Source: Bacteroidaceae bacterium
GTDB lineage: Bacteria; Bacteroidota; Bacteroidia; Bacteroidales; Bacteroidaceae
Direction: 5' to 3'
Assembly: GCA_017442185.1 (NCBI GenBank)
Contig: JAFSAT010000016.1
Location: forward strand, 1-39,189
Length of the DNA: 39,189 bases
Below the pieces are notes generated by a model. The model did not search any database. It was not told the DNA's origin and saw only the letters and a list, made by a program, of their open reading frames with translations. Numbering within the stretch: the stretch's first letter is position 1; each line of letters starts with the position of its first letter. Position numbers and translations under genes: made by a program. Shown here one piece after another: positions 8,538 to 17,184 of the stretch.

Positions 8538-10433
8538 ATGAGAAAATGGCGCATAGAGGACTCTGAGGAGCTATACAACATAAAAGGTTGGGGAGCATCC
8601 TATTTCAGCATAAACGAAGAGGGTAACATCGCTGTTACTCCCAAGAAAAACAGTGTATCCATCGACCTCAAACAATTGATGGACGAACTTCAGTTGCGCG
8701 ACGTAGCAGCCCCTGTCCTTATACGCTTCCCGGATATTCTTGACAACAGAATAGAAAAAATCTCGGGATGCTTCAAAATAGCAGCCGAAGAATATAACTA
8801 CAAAGGCGAAAATTTCATAGTCTACCCCATAAAAGTGAATCAAATGCGTCCGGTGGTAGAAGAAATCATGAGCCACGGTAAGAAATACAACATCGGTCTC
8901 GAAGCAGGTTCCAAGCCCGAGCTTCATGCAGTCATAGCCATGAATGCCGACAGCGATTCACTGATAATATGCAACGGCTACAAAGACGACAGCTACATTG
9001 AGCTTGCACTACTTGCACAAAAGATGGGACGACGCATTTTTCTCGTTGTAGAAAAACTTAACGAACTTAAGCGCATTGCAAAGATAGGCAAACGTCTGGG
9101 TGTCCGTCCCAATGTAGGTATACGCATAAAATTAGCCTCAGAGGGCAGCGGAAAATGGGAAGAGAGCGGTGGCGATGCAAGCAAGTTCGGCCTTACATCG
9201 AGCGAACTGCTCGAAGCACTCGAAATTCTCGAAAAATACGATATTCGCGATTGCCTTAAGCTCATACACTTTCACATAGGCAGCCAGATAACAAAAATAC
9301 GCCACATAAAAACAGCTCTGCGCGAAGCATCACAATTCTACGTTCAACTGCGCAAATTAGGCTACGATGTAGAATTTACAGACATTGGCGGAGGATTAGG
9401 AGTAGACTACGATGGAACCCGCTCATCCACAAGCGAAAGTAGCGTAAACTACTCTATACAGGAATATGTAAATGACGCAGTATTTACGTTTGTTGATGCA
9501 GCCGACAAAAACGGCATTCCCCATCCCAACATAATAACCGAAAGCGGACGTTCCGTATCGGCACATCACGCTATATTGGTATTCGAGGTGCTTGAAACAG
9601 CCGCCATGCCCCAAATGGACGAAGAGTGGGAGGTTGCACCCGAGGATCACGACCTTGTAAAAGAGCTGTATAAAATATGGTGCGAACTAGACCAACGCAC
9701 CATGCTCGAAGCTCTTCACGATGCTCAACAGATACGAGAAGAGGCTCTTGAATTGTTCAGTCACGGAATTGTAGACCTAAAAACACGAGCACAGATTGAG
9801 AGTATGTTCTGGAGTGTGACACGCGAGGTGCAGACAATGGCAAAAACAATGAAACACATTCCCGATGACTTCCGCAAACTTCCCAAACTGCTTGCAGATA
9901 AATATTTTTGCAACTTTTCGGTATTTCAGAGCCTTCCCGACAGTTGGGGCATAGACCAATTCTTCCCCATAATGCCCATTCACCGCTTAGACGAACGCCC
10001 CGACCGCAGTTGCACCATACAAGATATGACATGCGACAGCGACGGAAAGATTACCGACTTTATAAACTACAACAGCAAAGGCGATACTCTTAAAGTTCAC
10101 AGAGTAAAAAGCACAGAGCCATACTATTTGGGAGCATTTTTGGTAGGAGCTTATCAAGAGATTTTGGGTGACATGCACAACCTCTTCGGCGACACCAATG
10201 CCGTACATATCAGCGTAGACGATGACGGTTATCACATAGACAAGATAATAGATGGCGAAACAATTGCCGACGTGCTCGACTATGTTCAATACGATGCACG
10301 CAAACTTGTCCGCACCCTTGAACGTTGGGTTACAAGCGCCGTCAAAGAGGGGCGCATCAGCCTTGACGAAGGAAAGGAATTTCTGTCAAACTACCGTTCG
10401 GGACTATACGGATACACTTATCTCGACTACTGA
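8538..10433 (+). CDS. speA: Biosynthetic arginine decarboxylase
   Basis: A 631-aa, PLP-dependent enzyme of the alanine-racemase/ornithine decarboxylase fold that turns arginine into agmatine, the first step of polyamine synthesis. The PLP lysine is in YPIKVNQM. Further family motifs are LEAGSKPEL, HFHIGSQI, DIGGGLGVDYDG and TESGRSVSAHHA. The C-terminal barrel has the catalytic-cysteine region TCDSDGKI. The length equals that of SpeA proteins. No -7 box was seen in the 58 bases after aroK, so it may be read from the topA promoter. Its stop overlaps the argB start (TGATG). Confidence 0.96.
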   Translation: MRKWRIEDSEELYNIKGWGASYFSINEEGNIAVTPKKNSVSIDLKQLMDELQLRDVAAPVLIRFPDILDNRIEKISGCFKIAAEEYNYKGENFIVYPIKVNQMRPVVEEIMSHGKKYNIGLEAGSKPELHAVIAMNADSDSLIICNGYKDDSYIELALLAQKMGRRIFLVVEKLNELKRIAKIGKRLGVRPNVGIRIKLASEGSGKWEESGGDASKFGLTSSELLEALEILEKYDIRDCLKLIHFHIGSQITKIRHIKTALREASQFYVQLRKLGYDVEFTDIGGGLGVDYDGTRSSTSESSVNYSIQEYVNDAVFTFVDAADKNGIPHPNIITESGRSVSAHHAILVFEVLETAAMPQMDEEWEVAPEDHDLVKELYKIWCELDQRTMLEALHDAQQIREEALELFSHGIVDLKTRAQIESMFWSVTREVQTMAKTMKHIPDDFRKLPKLLADKYFCNFSVFQSLPDSWGIDQFFPIMPIHRLDERPDRSCTIQDMTCDSDGKITDFINYNSKGDTLKVHRVKSTEPYYLGAFLVGAYQEILGDMHNLFGDTNAVHISVDDDGYHIDKIIDGETIADVLDYVQYDARKLVRTLERWVTSAVKEGRISLDEGKEFLSNYRSGLYGYTYLDY

Positions 10434-11209
10434 TGAATAAAGAAAAAATAAATATCATAAAAGTTGGTGGAAAGATTGTAGAGGAACAGGAGACGCTCGA
10501 AAAGTTTCTCGACAATTTTGCATCCATAAAGGGATACAAAATTCTTGTGCATGGAGGAGGACGTTCGGCCACACAGATAGCCGGCAAGCTGGGTATCGAA
10601 AGTAAAATGGTAGACGGGCGACGAATAACCGATGGCAACATGCTGCGTGTAGTGACAATGGTATACGGAGGACTTGTAAATAAAAACATAGTAGCAGGCC
10701 TTCAGGCACGCAAGGTGAATGCCCTCGGCCTTACCGGAGCCGACTGCAACGTGCTACGTGCACACAAACGCCCGGTTAAAGAGATAGATTGGGGCTATGT
10801 GGGGGATGTAGAGAGTGTAGACGGAGAAATACTTTACAAGCTCATCAAAACAGGCATTGTACCCATTATGGCACCATTGACACACGATGGCGAGGGACAT
10901 CTATTGAACACAAACGCCGATACCATTGCCGCAGAAACAGCCAAAGGCATTGCACGCTATTTCGATGTAACACTTACATACTGCTTCGAGCATCCGGGAG
11001 TGATGCACAACCCCGAAGACGCATCAAGCATAATTCCATTGATAAACAGCGATATTCATAAAAAATTGCTCGCAAACGGAACAATAAGTGGCGGTATGAT
11101 TCCTAAGATTGAGAATGCCTTTGAAGCCCTGCACAACGGAGTCTCAAAAGTTATCATCACCAAAGAAGATGCGATAGACGGCACACAAGGCACACATATC
11201 GTCATATAA
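10433..11209 (+). CDS. argB: N-acetylglutamate (or N-succinylglutamate) kinase
   Basis: A 258-aa amino-acid kinase that phosphorylates the gamma-carboxylate of N-acylglutamate in arginine synthesis. Visible motifs are KVGGKIVEE, the HGGGRSAT glycine loop, TGADCNVL, the MAPLTHDGEGHLLNTNAD substrate region and GGMIPKIENA near the ATP site. Arginine synthesis in Bacteroidetes is known to run through N-succinyl intermediates in some species, so the true substrate could be N-succinylglutamate; this cannot be told from the sequence. The start overlaps the speA stop by one base, linking an arginine-making to an arginine-using enzyme. Confidence 0.93.
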   Translation: MNKEKINIIKVGGKIVEEQETLEKFLDNFASIKGYKILVHGGGRSATQIAGKLGIESKMVDGRRITDGNMLRVVTMVYGGLVNKNIVAGLQARKVNALGLTGADCNVLRAHKRPVKEIDWGYVGDVESVDGEILYKLIKTGIVPIMAPLTHDGEGHLLNTNADTIAAETAKGIARYFDVTLTYCFEHPGVMHNPEDASSIIPLINSDIHKKLLANGTISGGMIPKIENAFEALHNGVSKVIITKEDAIDGTQGTHIVI

Positions 11210-11246
11210 AACTTATTCAGACCACACGCAAAAAACAGTTTTTCGG

Positions 11247-11951
11247 ATGCAAAAAAACACCATACTACATCCGCAATACGGGAAAATAGAACTGACGATA
11301 AATCCAAGGGCGCGCCGCATAATAATGCGTGCGCGCCCCGATGCACTATACATAACCATTCCACCGGTTGCAAGTATCTCAGACATCGAGAAGGCACTTG
11401 CAACACAGCATGACAAATTGCAAAAATTACAAGAGGCAACCAAACAAATAATAATAAAAGGCGGATATACACTCCATGCACCTAATTTCAATATAGAGGT
11501 ACAAGAGAGCGTAAAAGAGAGACTTATATTACACAAGATAGAAAAAGGCAGATACCTGCTGCTCTATCCCGAGAGCAAGAGTGACAAATACGTCGAATAT
11601 CAGCAAATGCTTCGTAAAACCATTATCAGAGCCATGCAACACTGTGCCAAAGAGCTTTTGCCCAAACGCCTGTCACAGCTGGCCACTAAACATAAATTTA
11701 AATACAACAGCGTATCTGTGCGCAACAGCCGCACACGCTGGGGCAGTTGCAGCAACCGAGGCAATATAAGTTTGAGCAGCTACCTTGTATTGCTGAGTGA
11801 TAAACTGATAGACTATGTGCTATTGCACGAATTGTGTCACACTGTGGAGATGAACCATAGCCCCCGATTCTGGCAACTTCTTGATACAGTGTGCAATGGT
11901 GAGGCAAAAATTCTGCGTAAAGAACTTCGGAGCTATAAAACAGATTTTTAA
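11247..11951 (+). CDS. YgjP-like zinc metallopeptidase (DUF45/SprT-type fold)
   Basis: A 234-aa protein of the YgjP (DUF45, M48-related) family. The zinc site is HELCH (motif HExxH) followed by the third ligand region NHSPRFW. The preceding segment VRNSRTRWGSCS is the family hallmark RWGSCS. The N-terminal half is the beta-rich part seen in YgjP relatives (INPRARRIIMRARPDALYIT). No signal peptide, so cytoplasmic. The biological substrate of this family is not well known. It lies 37 bases after argB and ends the rightward block; a strong palindromic terminator follows. Confidence 0.88.
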   Translation: MQKNTILHPQYGKIELTINPRARRIIMRARPDALYITIPPVASISDIEKALATQHDKLQKLQEATKQIIIKGGYTLHAPNFNIEVQESVKERLILHKIEKGRYLLLYPESKSDKYVEYQQMLRKTIIRAMQHCAKELLPKRLSQLATKHKFKYNSVSVRNSRTRWGSCSNRGNISLSSYLVLLSDKLIDYVLLHELCHTVEMNHSPRFWQLLDTVCNGEAKILRKELRSYKTDF

Positions 11952-12017
11952 AGACATAGAATATCTAAGTCTGTATATGATACACAAGCCTTATGAGGCC
12001 TATTAATATAAAATGCC

Positions 12018-12061
12018 AATAAGCAGAATCTCAACGTTTAAACGTTGAGATTCTGCTTATT
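12018..12061. terminator. Bidirectional terminator, 44-bp perfect palindrome
   Basis: Arms 12018-12039 and 12040-12061 match over all 22 bases with no spacer. It lies between the convergent metallopeptidase and kbl genes and starts and ends in AT-rich runs, so it can end transcripts from both sides. The exact, spacer-free symmetry is unusual for a plain terminator. Confidence 0.85.
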
Positions 12062-12081
12062 AAATATTAATGAAATTTCCC

Positions 12082-13272
12082 TTACTTAATTACTCCAAGT
12101 TCTTTGCCAACTTTCACGAAAGCAGCTATTGCACGGTCGAGATGTTCAGGCTCGTGGGCTGCTGACAACTGCACACGAATACGCGCCTGTCCTTTGGGAA
12201 CCACAGGATAGTAGAATCCTGTAACGAAGATACCCTCCTCGGCCATCTTAGATGCAAACACTTGAGAGAGTTTTGCATCGTAAAGCATCACAGCACAAAT
12301 AGCCGACTGTGTGGGTTTAATATCAAATCCGGCTGCAAGCATCTTTTCGCGGAAATAGTTTACGTTACCCTGAAGTTTGTCGTGCAGTGCATCGCTCTCG
12401 CTCAACATCTTAAACATCTCGATAGAAGCTCCAACCACCGAGGGAGGCAATGAATTAGAGAAAAGATAGGGGCGCGAACGCTGACGCAACATATCTATAA
12501 TCTCTTTGCGTCCTGTTGTAAAGCCACCCACTGCTCCACCGAAAGCCTTACCCAAAGTACCGGTGAAAATATCTATGCGTCCATAGCAATCGAACTGCTC
12601 GGCAACGCCATGACCTGTTGCACCAACAACACCTGCCGAGTGACTCTCGTCTACCATCACAAGTGCATCGTATTTTTCGGCAAGGTCACAAATCTTATCC
12701 ATCGGAGCAACATTTCCGTCCATTGAGAATACTCCGTCGGTTACTATTATACGGAAGCGCTGAGCCTGAGCCTCTTGAAGGCAACGCTCTAAATCTGCCA
12801 TATCTGCATTGGCATAACGGTAGCGCTGAGCCTTGCAAAGACGAACACCGTCTATGATGGAGGCATGGTTGAGTGAATCGCTGATAATTGCATCCTCGGC
12901 TGTAAAAAGAGGTTCAAACACACCACCGTTTGCATCAAAGCAGGCAGCGTATAGAATTGTATCATCTGTGTGGAAATAATCGGCAATAGCCTTTTCCAAA
13001 TCCTTATGTCTGTCTTGTGTTCCACAAATGAAACGCACCGACGACATACCGAATCCACGCTCCTCCATAGCCTTTTGGGCTGCATCTATCAGACGAGGAT
13101 TGTTGGCAAGGCCCAAATAGTTATTTGCGCAGAAATTAAGTGCCTTGGAGCCATCCTCAAGAGTAATCTCGGCCGACTGTTGAGAAGCAATGTTACGTTC
13201 TCTTTTGTAGAGCCCGGCTTCATCAATTGCAGCCAGCTCATTTTGCAGATGCTGTTGAAATTTTCCGTACAT
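12082..13272 (-). CDS. kbl: 2-amino-3-ketobutyrate CoA ligase (glycine C-acetyltransferase)
   Basis: A 396-aa, PLP-dependent alpha-oxoamine synthase that splits 2-amino-3-oxobutyrate with CoA into glycine and acetyl-CoA, the second step of threonine breakdown. Family motifs: NNYLGLANNP, FGMSSVRFICGTQ, the DSLNHASIIDGVRL substrate region, VDESHSAGVVG and the PLP lysine in TGTLGKAFGGA. The length is that of E. coli Kbl (about 398 aa). Other oxoamine synthases (BioF, Spt) are possible, but the start and the FICGTQ motif favour Kbl. No threonine dehydrogenase gene is adjacent. It is divergent from the thiamine operon. Confidence 0.92.
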   Translation of the reverse strand: MYGKFQQHLQNELAAIDEAGLYKRERNIASQQSAEITLEDGSKALNFCANNYLGLANNPRLIDAAQKAMEERGFGMSSVRFICGTQDRHKDLEKAIADYFHTDDTILYAACFDANGGVFEPLFTAEDAIISDSLNHASIIDGVRLCKAQRYRYANADMADLERCLQEAQAQRFRIIVTDGVFSMDGNVAPMDKICDLAEKYDALVMVDESHSAGVVGATGHGVAEQFDCYGRIDIFTGTLGKAFGGAVGGFTTGRKEIIDMLRQRSRPYLFSNSLPPSVVGASIEMFKMLSESDALHDKLQGNVNYFREKMLAAGFDIKPTQSAICAVMLYDAKLSQVFASKMAEEGIFVTGFYYPVVPKGQARIRVQLSAAHEPEHLDRAIAAFVKVGKELGVIK

Positions 13273-13326
13273 ATTACAAAATTTTATATTAAATGGTTGT
13301 TTTATGATGTTTGTGCAAATTCAATG

Positions 13327-13334
13327 CAAAAGTA
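13327..13334 (-). promoter_or_regulatory. -7 promoter box for kbl
   Basis: On the - strand this reads TACTTTTG, a perfect TAnnTTTG box, about 55 bases upstream of the kbl ATG. The divergent thiamine promoter box starts only 43 bases away. No clear -33 element was found. Confidence 0.55.
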
Positions 13335-13377
13335 ACTTTTTTCATAAATATGTCACACATTTATAGGAAAAATATTA

Positions 13378-13385
13378 TACCTTTG
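13378..13385 (+). promoter_or_regulatory. -7 promoter box for the thiamine operon
   Basis: TACCTTTG is a perfect TAnnTTTG box. The transcript would begin near 13392, just ahead of the TPP riboswitch, which is the expected arrangement. Confidence 0.65.
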
Positions 13386-13397
13386 CAGCAGATTTCA

Positions 13398-13474
13398 ATA
13401 GCGGGGTGCCTTAATACACGGGCTGAGATCATACCCATAAACCTGATCCGGGTAATGCCGGCGTAGGGAATTTA
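13398..13474 (+). ncRNA. TPP riboswitch (THI element)
   Basis: The conserved core is present in order: GCGGGGTGCC, GGGCTGAGA, ACCC, ACCTGATCCGGGTAATGCC and GGCGTAGGGAA. This is the classical thiamine-pyrophosphate aptamer. Binding of TPP is expected to switch off the three downstream genes. A small stem just after it (13480-13485 with 13491-13496, loop TCCCC) may belong to the expression platform; whether it works by termination or by hiding the start region cannot be settled here. Confidence 0.97.
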
Positions 13475-13524
13475 GAGAGGAAAAGTCCCCCTTTTCTGTT
13501 TAATCTTAAAATTTTGAAATTGCA

Positions 13525-15837
13525 ATGAAAAGAAAGACATTGCTCTGCTGCCTATCGTTGGCAGCAGCTGCTTCGGCTACGCAGTTGCCGGCAGCAGAAA
13601 AGGACAGCTTGCAATCTTATGGATTGCAGGAAGTGGAAATCTTGTCGACAAGAGCTACAAAGACAACACCCATTGCCTTTACGAACATCGACAGCAAAGA
13701 GTTCAAGAGGTACAACACCGGGGTTGACTTTCCCTATCTTGTCAGCATGACACCGAGTGCCATAACCACCAGCGACGCCGGAGCGGGAATAGGCTACACA
13801 AGCCTGCGCATACGCGGTACAGATGGAACACGTATCAATGTAACTGCCAACGGAATCCCCATAAACGATGCCGAGAGCCATACGGTTTTTTGGGTGAATC
13901 TGCCCGATTTTGCATCGTCGGTTAAGGATGTGCAGATACAGCGAGGAGTGGGTACGTCGACCAACGGTGCAGGCTCTTTCGGAGCAAGCATCAACCTGCG
14001 TACAGCCAACCTGTCTATGCAACCCTATACGGAATTTAGCACATCGTTCGGCTCTTTCGGTACCCATAAAGAGACAGTAAAAATTGGTACGGGACTGCTG
14101 GCCGGGTGCTGGTCGCTTGATGCACGCCTTTCAAACATAGAAAGTGACGGCTACATCGAACGTGCCGCATCCGACCTTGAATCGTACTATCTGCAAGGAG
14201 CATGGTACGGCAACAAAACCACGATACGCCTTATAACATTTGCCGGCGAGGAGCAAACCTACCACGCTTGGAACTACGCATCAAAAGAGGAGATGAGCAT
14301 CTTCGGACGAAGATACAACAGTTGCGGATATATGTATGCAACCGACATAGATGGCAAGATATATACACAGAACGACGTTGATATATACGACTACGAGGGA
14401 TTGCACAACATAAAAGTGAACGGTGGCAAATTACATTATTATAATAATCAAACAGATAATTATGTACAAAAAAACTATCAACTTCTGTTTGACCATCACT
14501 TTGACGATAATATAAGCCTGAACTTAGGATTGCATTATACAAAAGGAGACGGATATTATCAAGAGTATAAAGATAATCGCAAATTCATCGAATATAATCT
14601 TGTTCCATATACAACAGACGGCAACAGTGTATCACGTGGCGACCTTGTACGAAGAAAAGCCATGGACAATCACTTCGGTGGCGGCATATTCTCTCTTAAC
14701 TATAAAGACGAAAAGGTTACTGCAACCATCGGAGGAGGTTTCAACAGATACGATGGCGACCACTTCGGTAAAGTCCTGTGGGTGAAAAATTATATAGGAG
14801 AAATTGATGCCTCGCATGAGTATTATAGAAACAACGGCAGTAAAAACGATGGCAACATTTATTTGAAAGCCGAATATAAGCCGGCAAAAAGAATCAACAT
14901 ATATGCAGACCTTCAATACCGACACATAGACTATAAAATAGACGGACACAACGACAAATGGAACAGTGCCACAGAAAGTCTTCAACAGTTATCGGTGAAT
15001 GAGAAGTTCGACTTTTTCAACCCCAAGGCCGGCATATCATGGCAGATTAATAACAACAGCCGCATTTTCGGTTCATTCAGCATGGCACACAAAGAGCCTA
15101 CACGCAACAACTACACCGATGGCAAGCTCAACATTCGTCCCAAAGCCGAATGTCTGATGGACTACGAATTAGGATACACCTTGGCAAACAGCATATTCCA
15201 CGTAGGAGCCAACTTATACTACATGGACTACAAGAATCAGCTTGTGCTGACAGGCGAACTTAATGAAATAGGCGAGCCTCTTGCAGACAATATCCCCGAC
15301 AGCTATCGCACAGGCATAGAGCTGGTGGCAGGTGTAAACACCCCTTGGGGATTCACCTGGGGGGCCAATGCAACATTCAGCCGCAACAGGATAAAAAATT
15401 TCAACGAGGTTCTCTATGAGAATGAAGATGCCGAGGGGGAACAGTGGGTGATAAATCATGGCGATACGCGCATAGCTTTCTCGCCCGACATTATACTTAA
15501 CAACACTCTTGGCTATAAATACAAAGGGTTCGATTTATTGCTTCACACGCAGTATGTAGGTAAACAATACATGAGCAACAGCGAGCAAGAGGAACATCGT
15601 CTGGATGCTTATTTCGTCAGCAACCTGTTCCTTGGCTACACATTCAAATTACCGAACATAAAGGAAATTACCGTCGGACTCAATTTATACAATATCTTTG
15701 ACGAAGAATATGAGAACAATGGATATGCCGGCAGTGGTTTCTATTTGGATGGTGGCAATAGAGTGCGCTACAACTATGCAGGGTATGCAGCACAGGCAGG
15801 TATAAATATGATGGGACATATATCTATAAGTCTGTAA
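13525..15837 (+). CDS. TonB-dependent outer-membrane receptor for thiamine (OMthi-type)
   Basis: A 770-aa receptor with a signal peptide (MKRKTLLCCLSLAAAASATQ, region cut near LPAAE), a TonB-box-like LQEVEILS, and a plug domain with SLRIRGTDGTRINVTANGIP and VQIQRGVGTSTNGAGSFG. A 22-strand-type barrel follows, ending with the NLYNIFDEEYENNGYAG-like region and a terminal hydrophobic strand. It lacks the CarboxypepD domain of SusC-type receptors, as in vitamin and siderophore receptors. Control by a TPP riboswitch and the two following thiamine genes indicate uptake of thiamine or a precursor across the outer membrane. The ligand is inferred from context. Confidence 0.92.
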   Translation: MKRKTLLCCLSLAAAASATQLPAAEKDSLQSYGLQEVEILSTRATKTTPIAFTNIDSKEFKRYNTGVDFPYLVSMTPSAITTSDAGAGIGYTSLRIRGTDGTRINVTANGIPINDAESHTVFWVNLPDFASSVKDVQIQRGVGTSTNGAGSFGASINLRTANLSMQPYTEFSTSFGSFGTHKETVKIGTGLLAGCWSLDARLSNIESDGYIERAASDLESYYLQGAWYGNKTTIRLITFAGEEQTYHAWNYASKEEMSIFGRRYNSCGYMYATDIDGKIYTQNDVDIYDYEGLHNIKVNGGKLHYYNNQTDNYVQKNYQLLFDHHFDDNISLNLGLHYTKGDGYYQEYKDNRKFIEYNLVPYTTDGNSVSRGDLVRRKAMDNHFGGGIFSLNYKDEKVTATIGGGFNRYDGDHFGKVLWVKNYIGEIDASHEYYRNNGSKNDGNIYLKAEYKPAKRINIYADLQYRHIDYKIDGHNDKWNSATESLQQLSVNEKFDFFNPKAGISWQINNNSRIFGSFSMAHKEPTRNNYTDGKLNIRPKAECLMDYELGYTLANSIFHVGANLYYMDYKNQLVLTGELNEIGEPLADNIPDSYRTGIELVAGVNTPWGFTWGANATFSRNRIKNFNEVLYENEDAEGEQWVINHGDTRIAFSPDIILNNTLGYKYKGFDLLLHTQYVGKQYMSNSEQEEHRLDAYFVSNLFLGYTFKLPNIKEITVGLNLYNIFDEEYENNGYAGSGFYLDGGNRVRYNYAGYAAQAGINMMGHISISL

Positions 15838-15841
15838 CATA

Positions 15842-16432
15842 ATGGATATGATTATAGAAATAGCAGGCACTCTCATTGGTCTTGTCTATTTATGGCAAGA
15901 GTATCGGGCGAGCATCTATCTTTGGATAACAAGCATAATAATGCCTGCCATATATTTATACATCTATTATAACGCCGGGCTGTATGCCGACTTTGGCATT
16001 AATGTCTACTATCTTGTAGTGGCTATTTACGGATGGTTTGCATGGCGATATAACTTTTCACTCACGGGTAAAAAAGATAAATCATCGCCGCTGCTGATTA
16101 ACTACACACCATTGCGCAAATGGATGGCACTTGCTGTGATTTTTGTCATTGCATGGATTTTGATTGCATGGATACTCATTAATTATACCGACAGCACAGT
16201 ACCGTATATTGATGCTTTCACCACCTCTTTAAGCATAGTGGGCATGTATATGCTTGCCCGGAAATATATAGAGCAGTGGTGGTTGTGGCTTGTGGTAGAT
16301 GTTGCAAGCTGCGGACTTTACATTTATAAAGGATTGTATTTTACGGCTGCACTGTATGCTGTTTATGCAATTATTGCTATCTTTGGCTACAGAAATTGGC
16401 GTAGTATAATGAACACCCAGGAAAAACAATAG
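15842..16432 (+). CDS. pnuT: PnuT-type thiamine transporter (PnuC family)
   Basis: A 196-aa inner-membrane protein with about seven hydrophobic segments. Family features are VYLWQEYRASIYLW near the N-terminus, the YADFGINVYYLVVAIYGWFAW segment, and WLWLVVDVASCGLYIYKGLY near the C-terminus. PnuC proteins carry nicotinamide riboside; those under TPP control (PnuT) carry thiamine, which is then trapped by phosphorylation. The start follows the receptor stop by four bases, and the next gene starts one base after this stop. The thiamine assignment rests on operon and riboswitch context. Confidence 0.92.
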   Translation: MDMIIEIAGTLIGLVYLWQEYRASIYLWITSIIMPAIYLYIYYNAGLYADFGINVYYLVVAIYGWFAWRYNFSLTGKKDKSSPLLINYTPLRKWMALAVIFVIAWILIAWILINYTDSTVPYIDAFTTSLSIVGMYMLARKYIEQWWLWLVVDVASCGLYIYKGLYFTAALYAVYAIIAIFGYRNWRSIMNTQEKQ

Positions 16433-16433
16433 A

Positions 16434-17060
16434 ATGGTGCTTGAGCCTGTTGAATATTTTAAGAATGTTATATTGGCTAACGGGGAATACCCTTCGGCTC
16501 ATATACCGACTGAGATATTGTCGAACGCAGCATACGTTGTGTGCTGTGATGGGGCTGCCAACGAATACATTGCACGTGGATTCACTCCCGATATTATAAT
16601 CGGTGATAGTGATTCGTTGAATGAGGATAATCGTCGGCGTTTTGCATCTATCCTACATCGCATTACCGAGCAGGAGACCAACGACCAGACTAAAGCCGTA
16701 CATTTTTTGCTGTCGCAAAAAATGTACGAGATTGCCATTGTGGGTGCTACCGGCAAACGCGAGGATCACACATTGGGAAACATCAGTCTGCTCATCGAAT
16801 ATGCAAGAGCCGGTGCGCAAATACGCACTTATACGGAATACGGTGTATTTATTCCGTGTAAAGGTAAATGCAGCCTGCACACACGTCCCGGGCAACAAAT
16901 ATCCATATTCAATTTTACGGCAAGTAGATTATCTTCGCAGGGGTTGCGCTACCCCATCTATGGTTTCGACAATTGGTGGCAGGGAACGCTCAACTGCTCT
17001 ACATGTAACAAGGTTGAGATTGACGCCGACGGCGAGTATATAATATTCGTAAACTATTGA
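16434..17060 (+). CDS. thiN: Thiamine pyrophosphokinase
   Basis: A 208-aa cytoplasmic enzyme that transfers pyrophosphate from ATP to thiamine, giving TPP. Motifs of the family: VVCCDGAANEY, PDIIIGDSDSL, the ETNDQTKAVHFL acidic region and GATGKREDHTLGNI. The C-terminal half is the beta-rich thiamine-binding domain. It is the last gene of the riboswitch-controlled operon and traps what PnuT brings in. Gene names thiN, tpk or tnr3 are used for equivalents. Confidence 0.94.
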   Translation: MVLEPVEYFKNVILANGEYPSAHIPTEILSNAAYVVCCDGAANEYIARGFTPDIIIGDSDSLNEDNRRRFASILHRITEQETNDQTKAVHFLLSQKMYEIAIVGATGKREDHTLGNISLLIEYARAGAQIRTYTEYGVFIPCKGKCSLHTRPGQQISIFNFTASRLSSQGLRYPIYGFDNWWQGTLNCSTCNKVEIDADGEYIIFVNY

Positions 17061-17066
17061 CAAGAT

Positions 17067-17108
17067 AATGGAACCAACGTTGCAACACTTATCAACGTTG
17101 GTTCCATT
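17067..17108. terminator. Intrinsic terminator after the thiamine operon
   Basis: A perfect 16-bp stem (17067-17082 with 17093-17108) with a 10-base loop, followed by further T residues. It begins seven bases after the thiN stop. It lies between convergent genes and could also serve the leftward GH35-like gene. Confidence 0.88.
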
Positions 17109-17184
17109 TTATCATGATAATGATTTATTCTATTCGGTTGCTATTCAAACGATTTTTCTTTAGAAAGCTCAATCGGGGATATTC

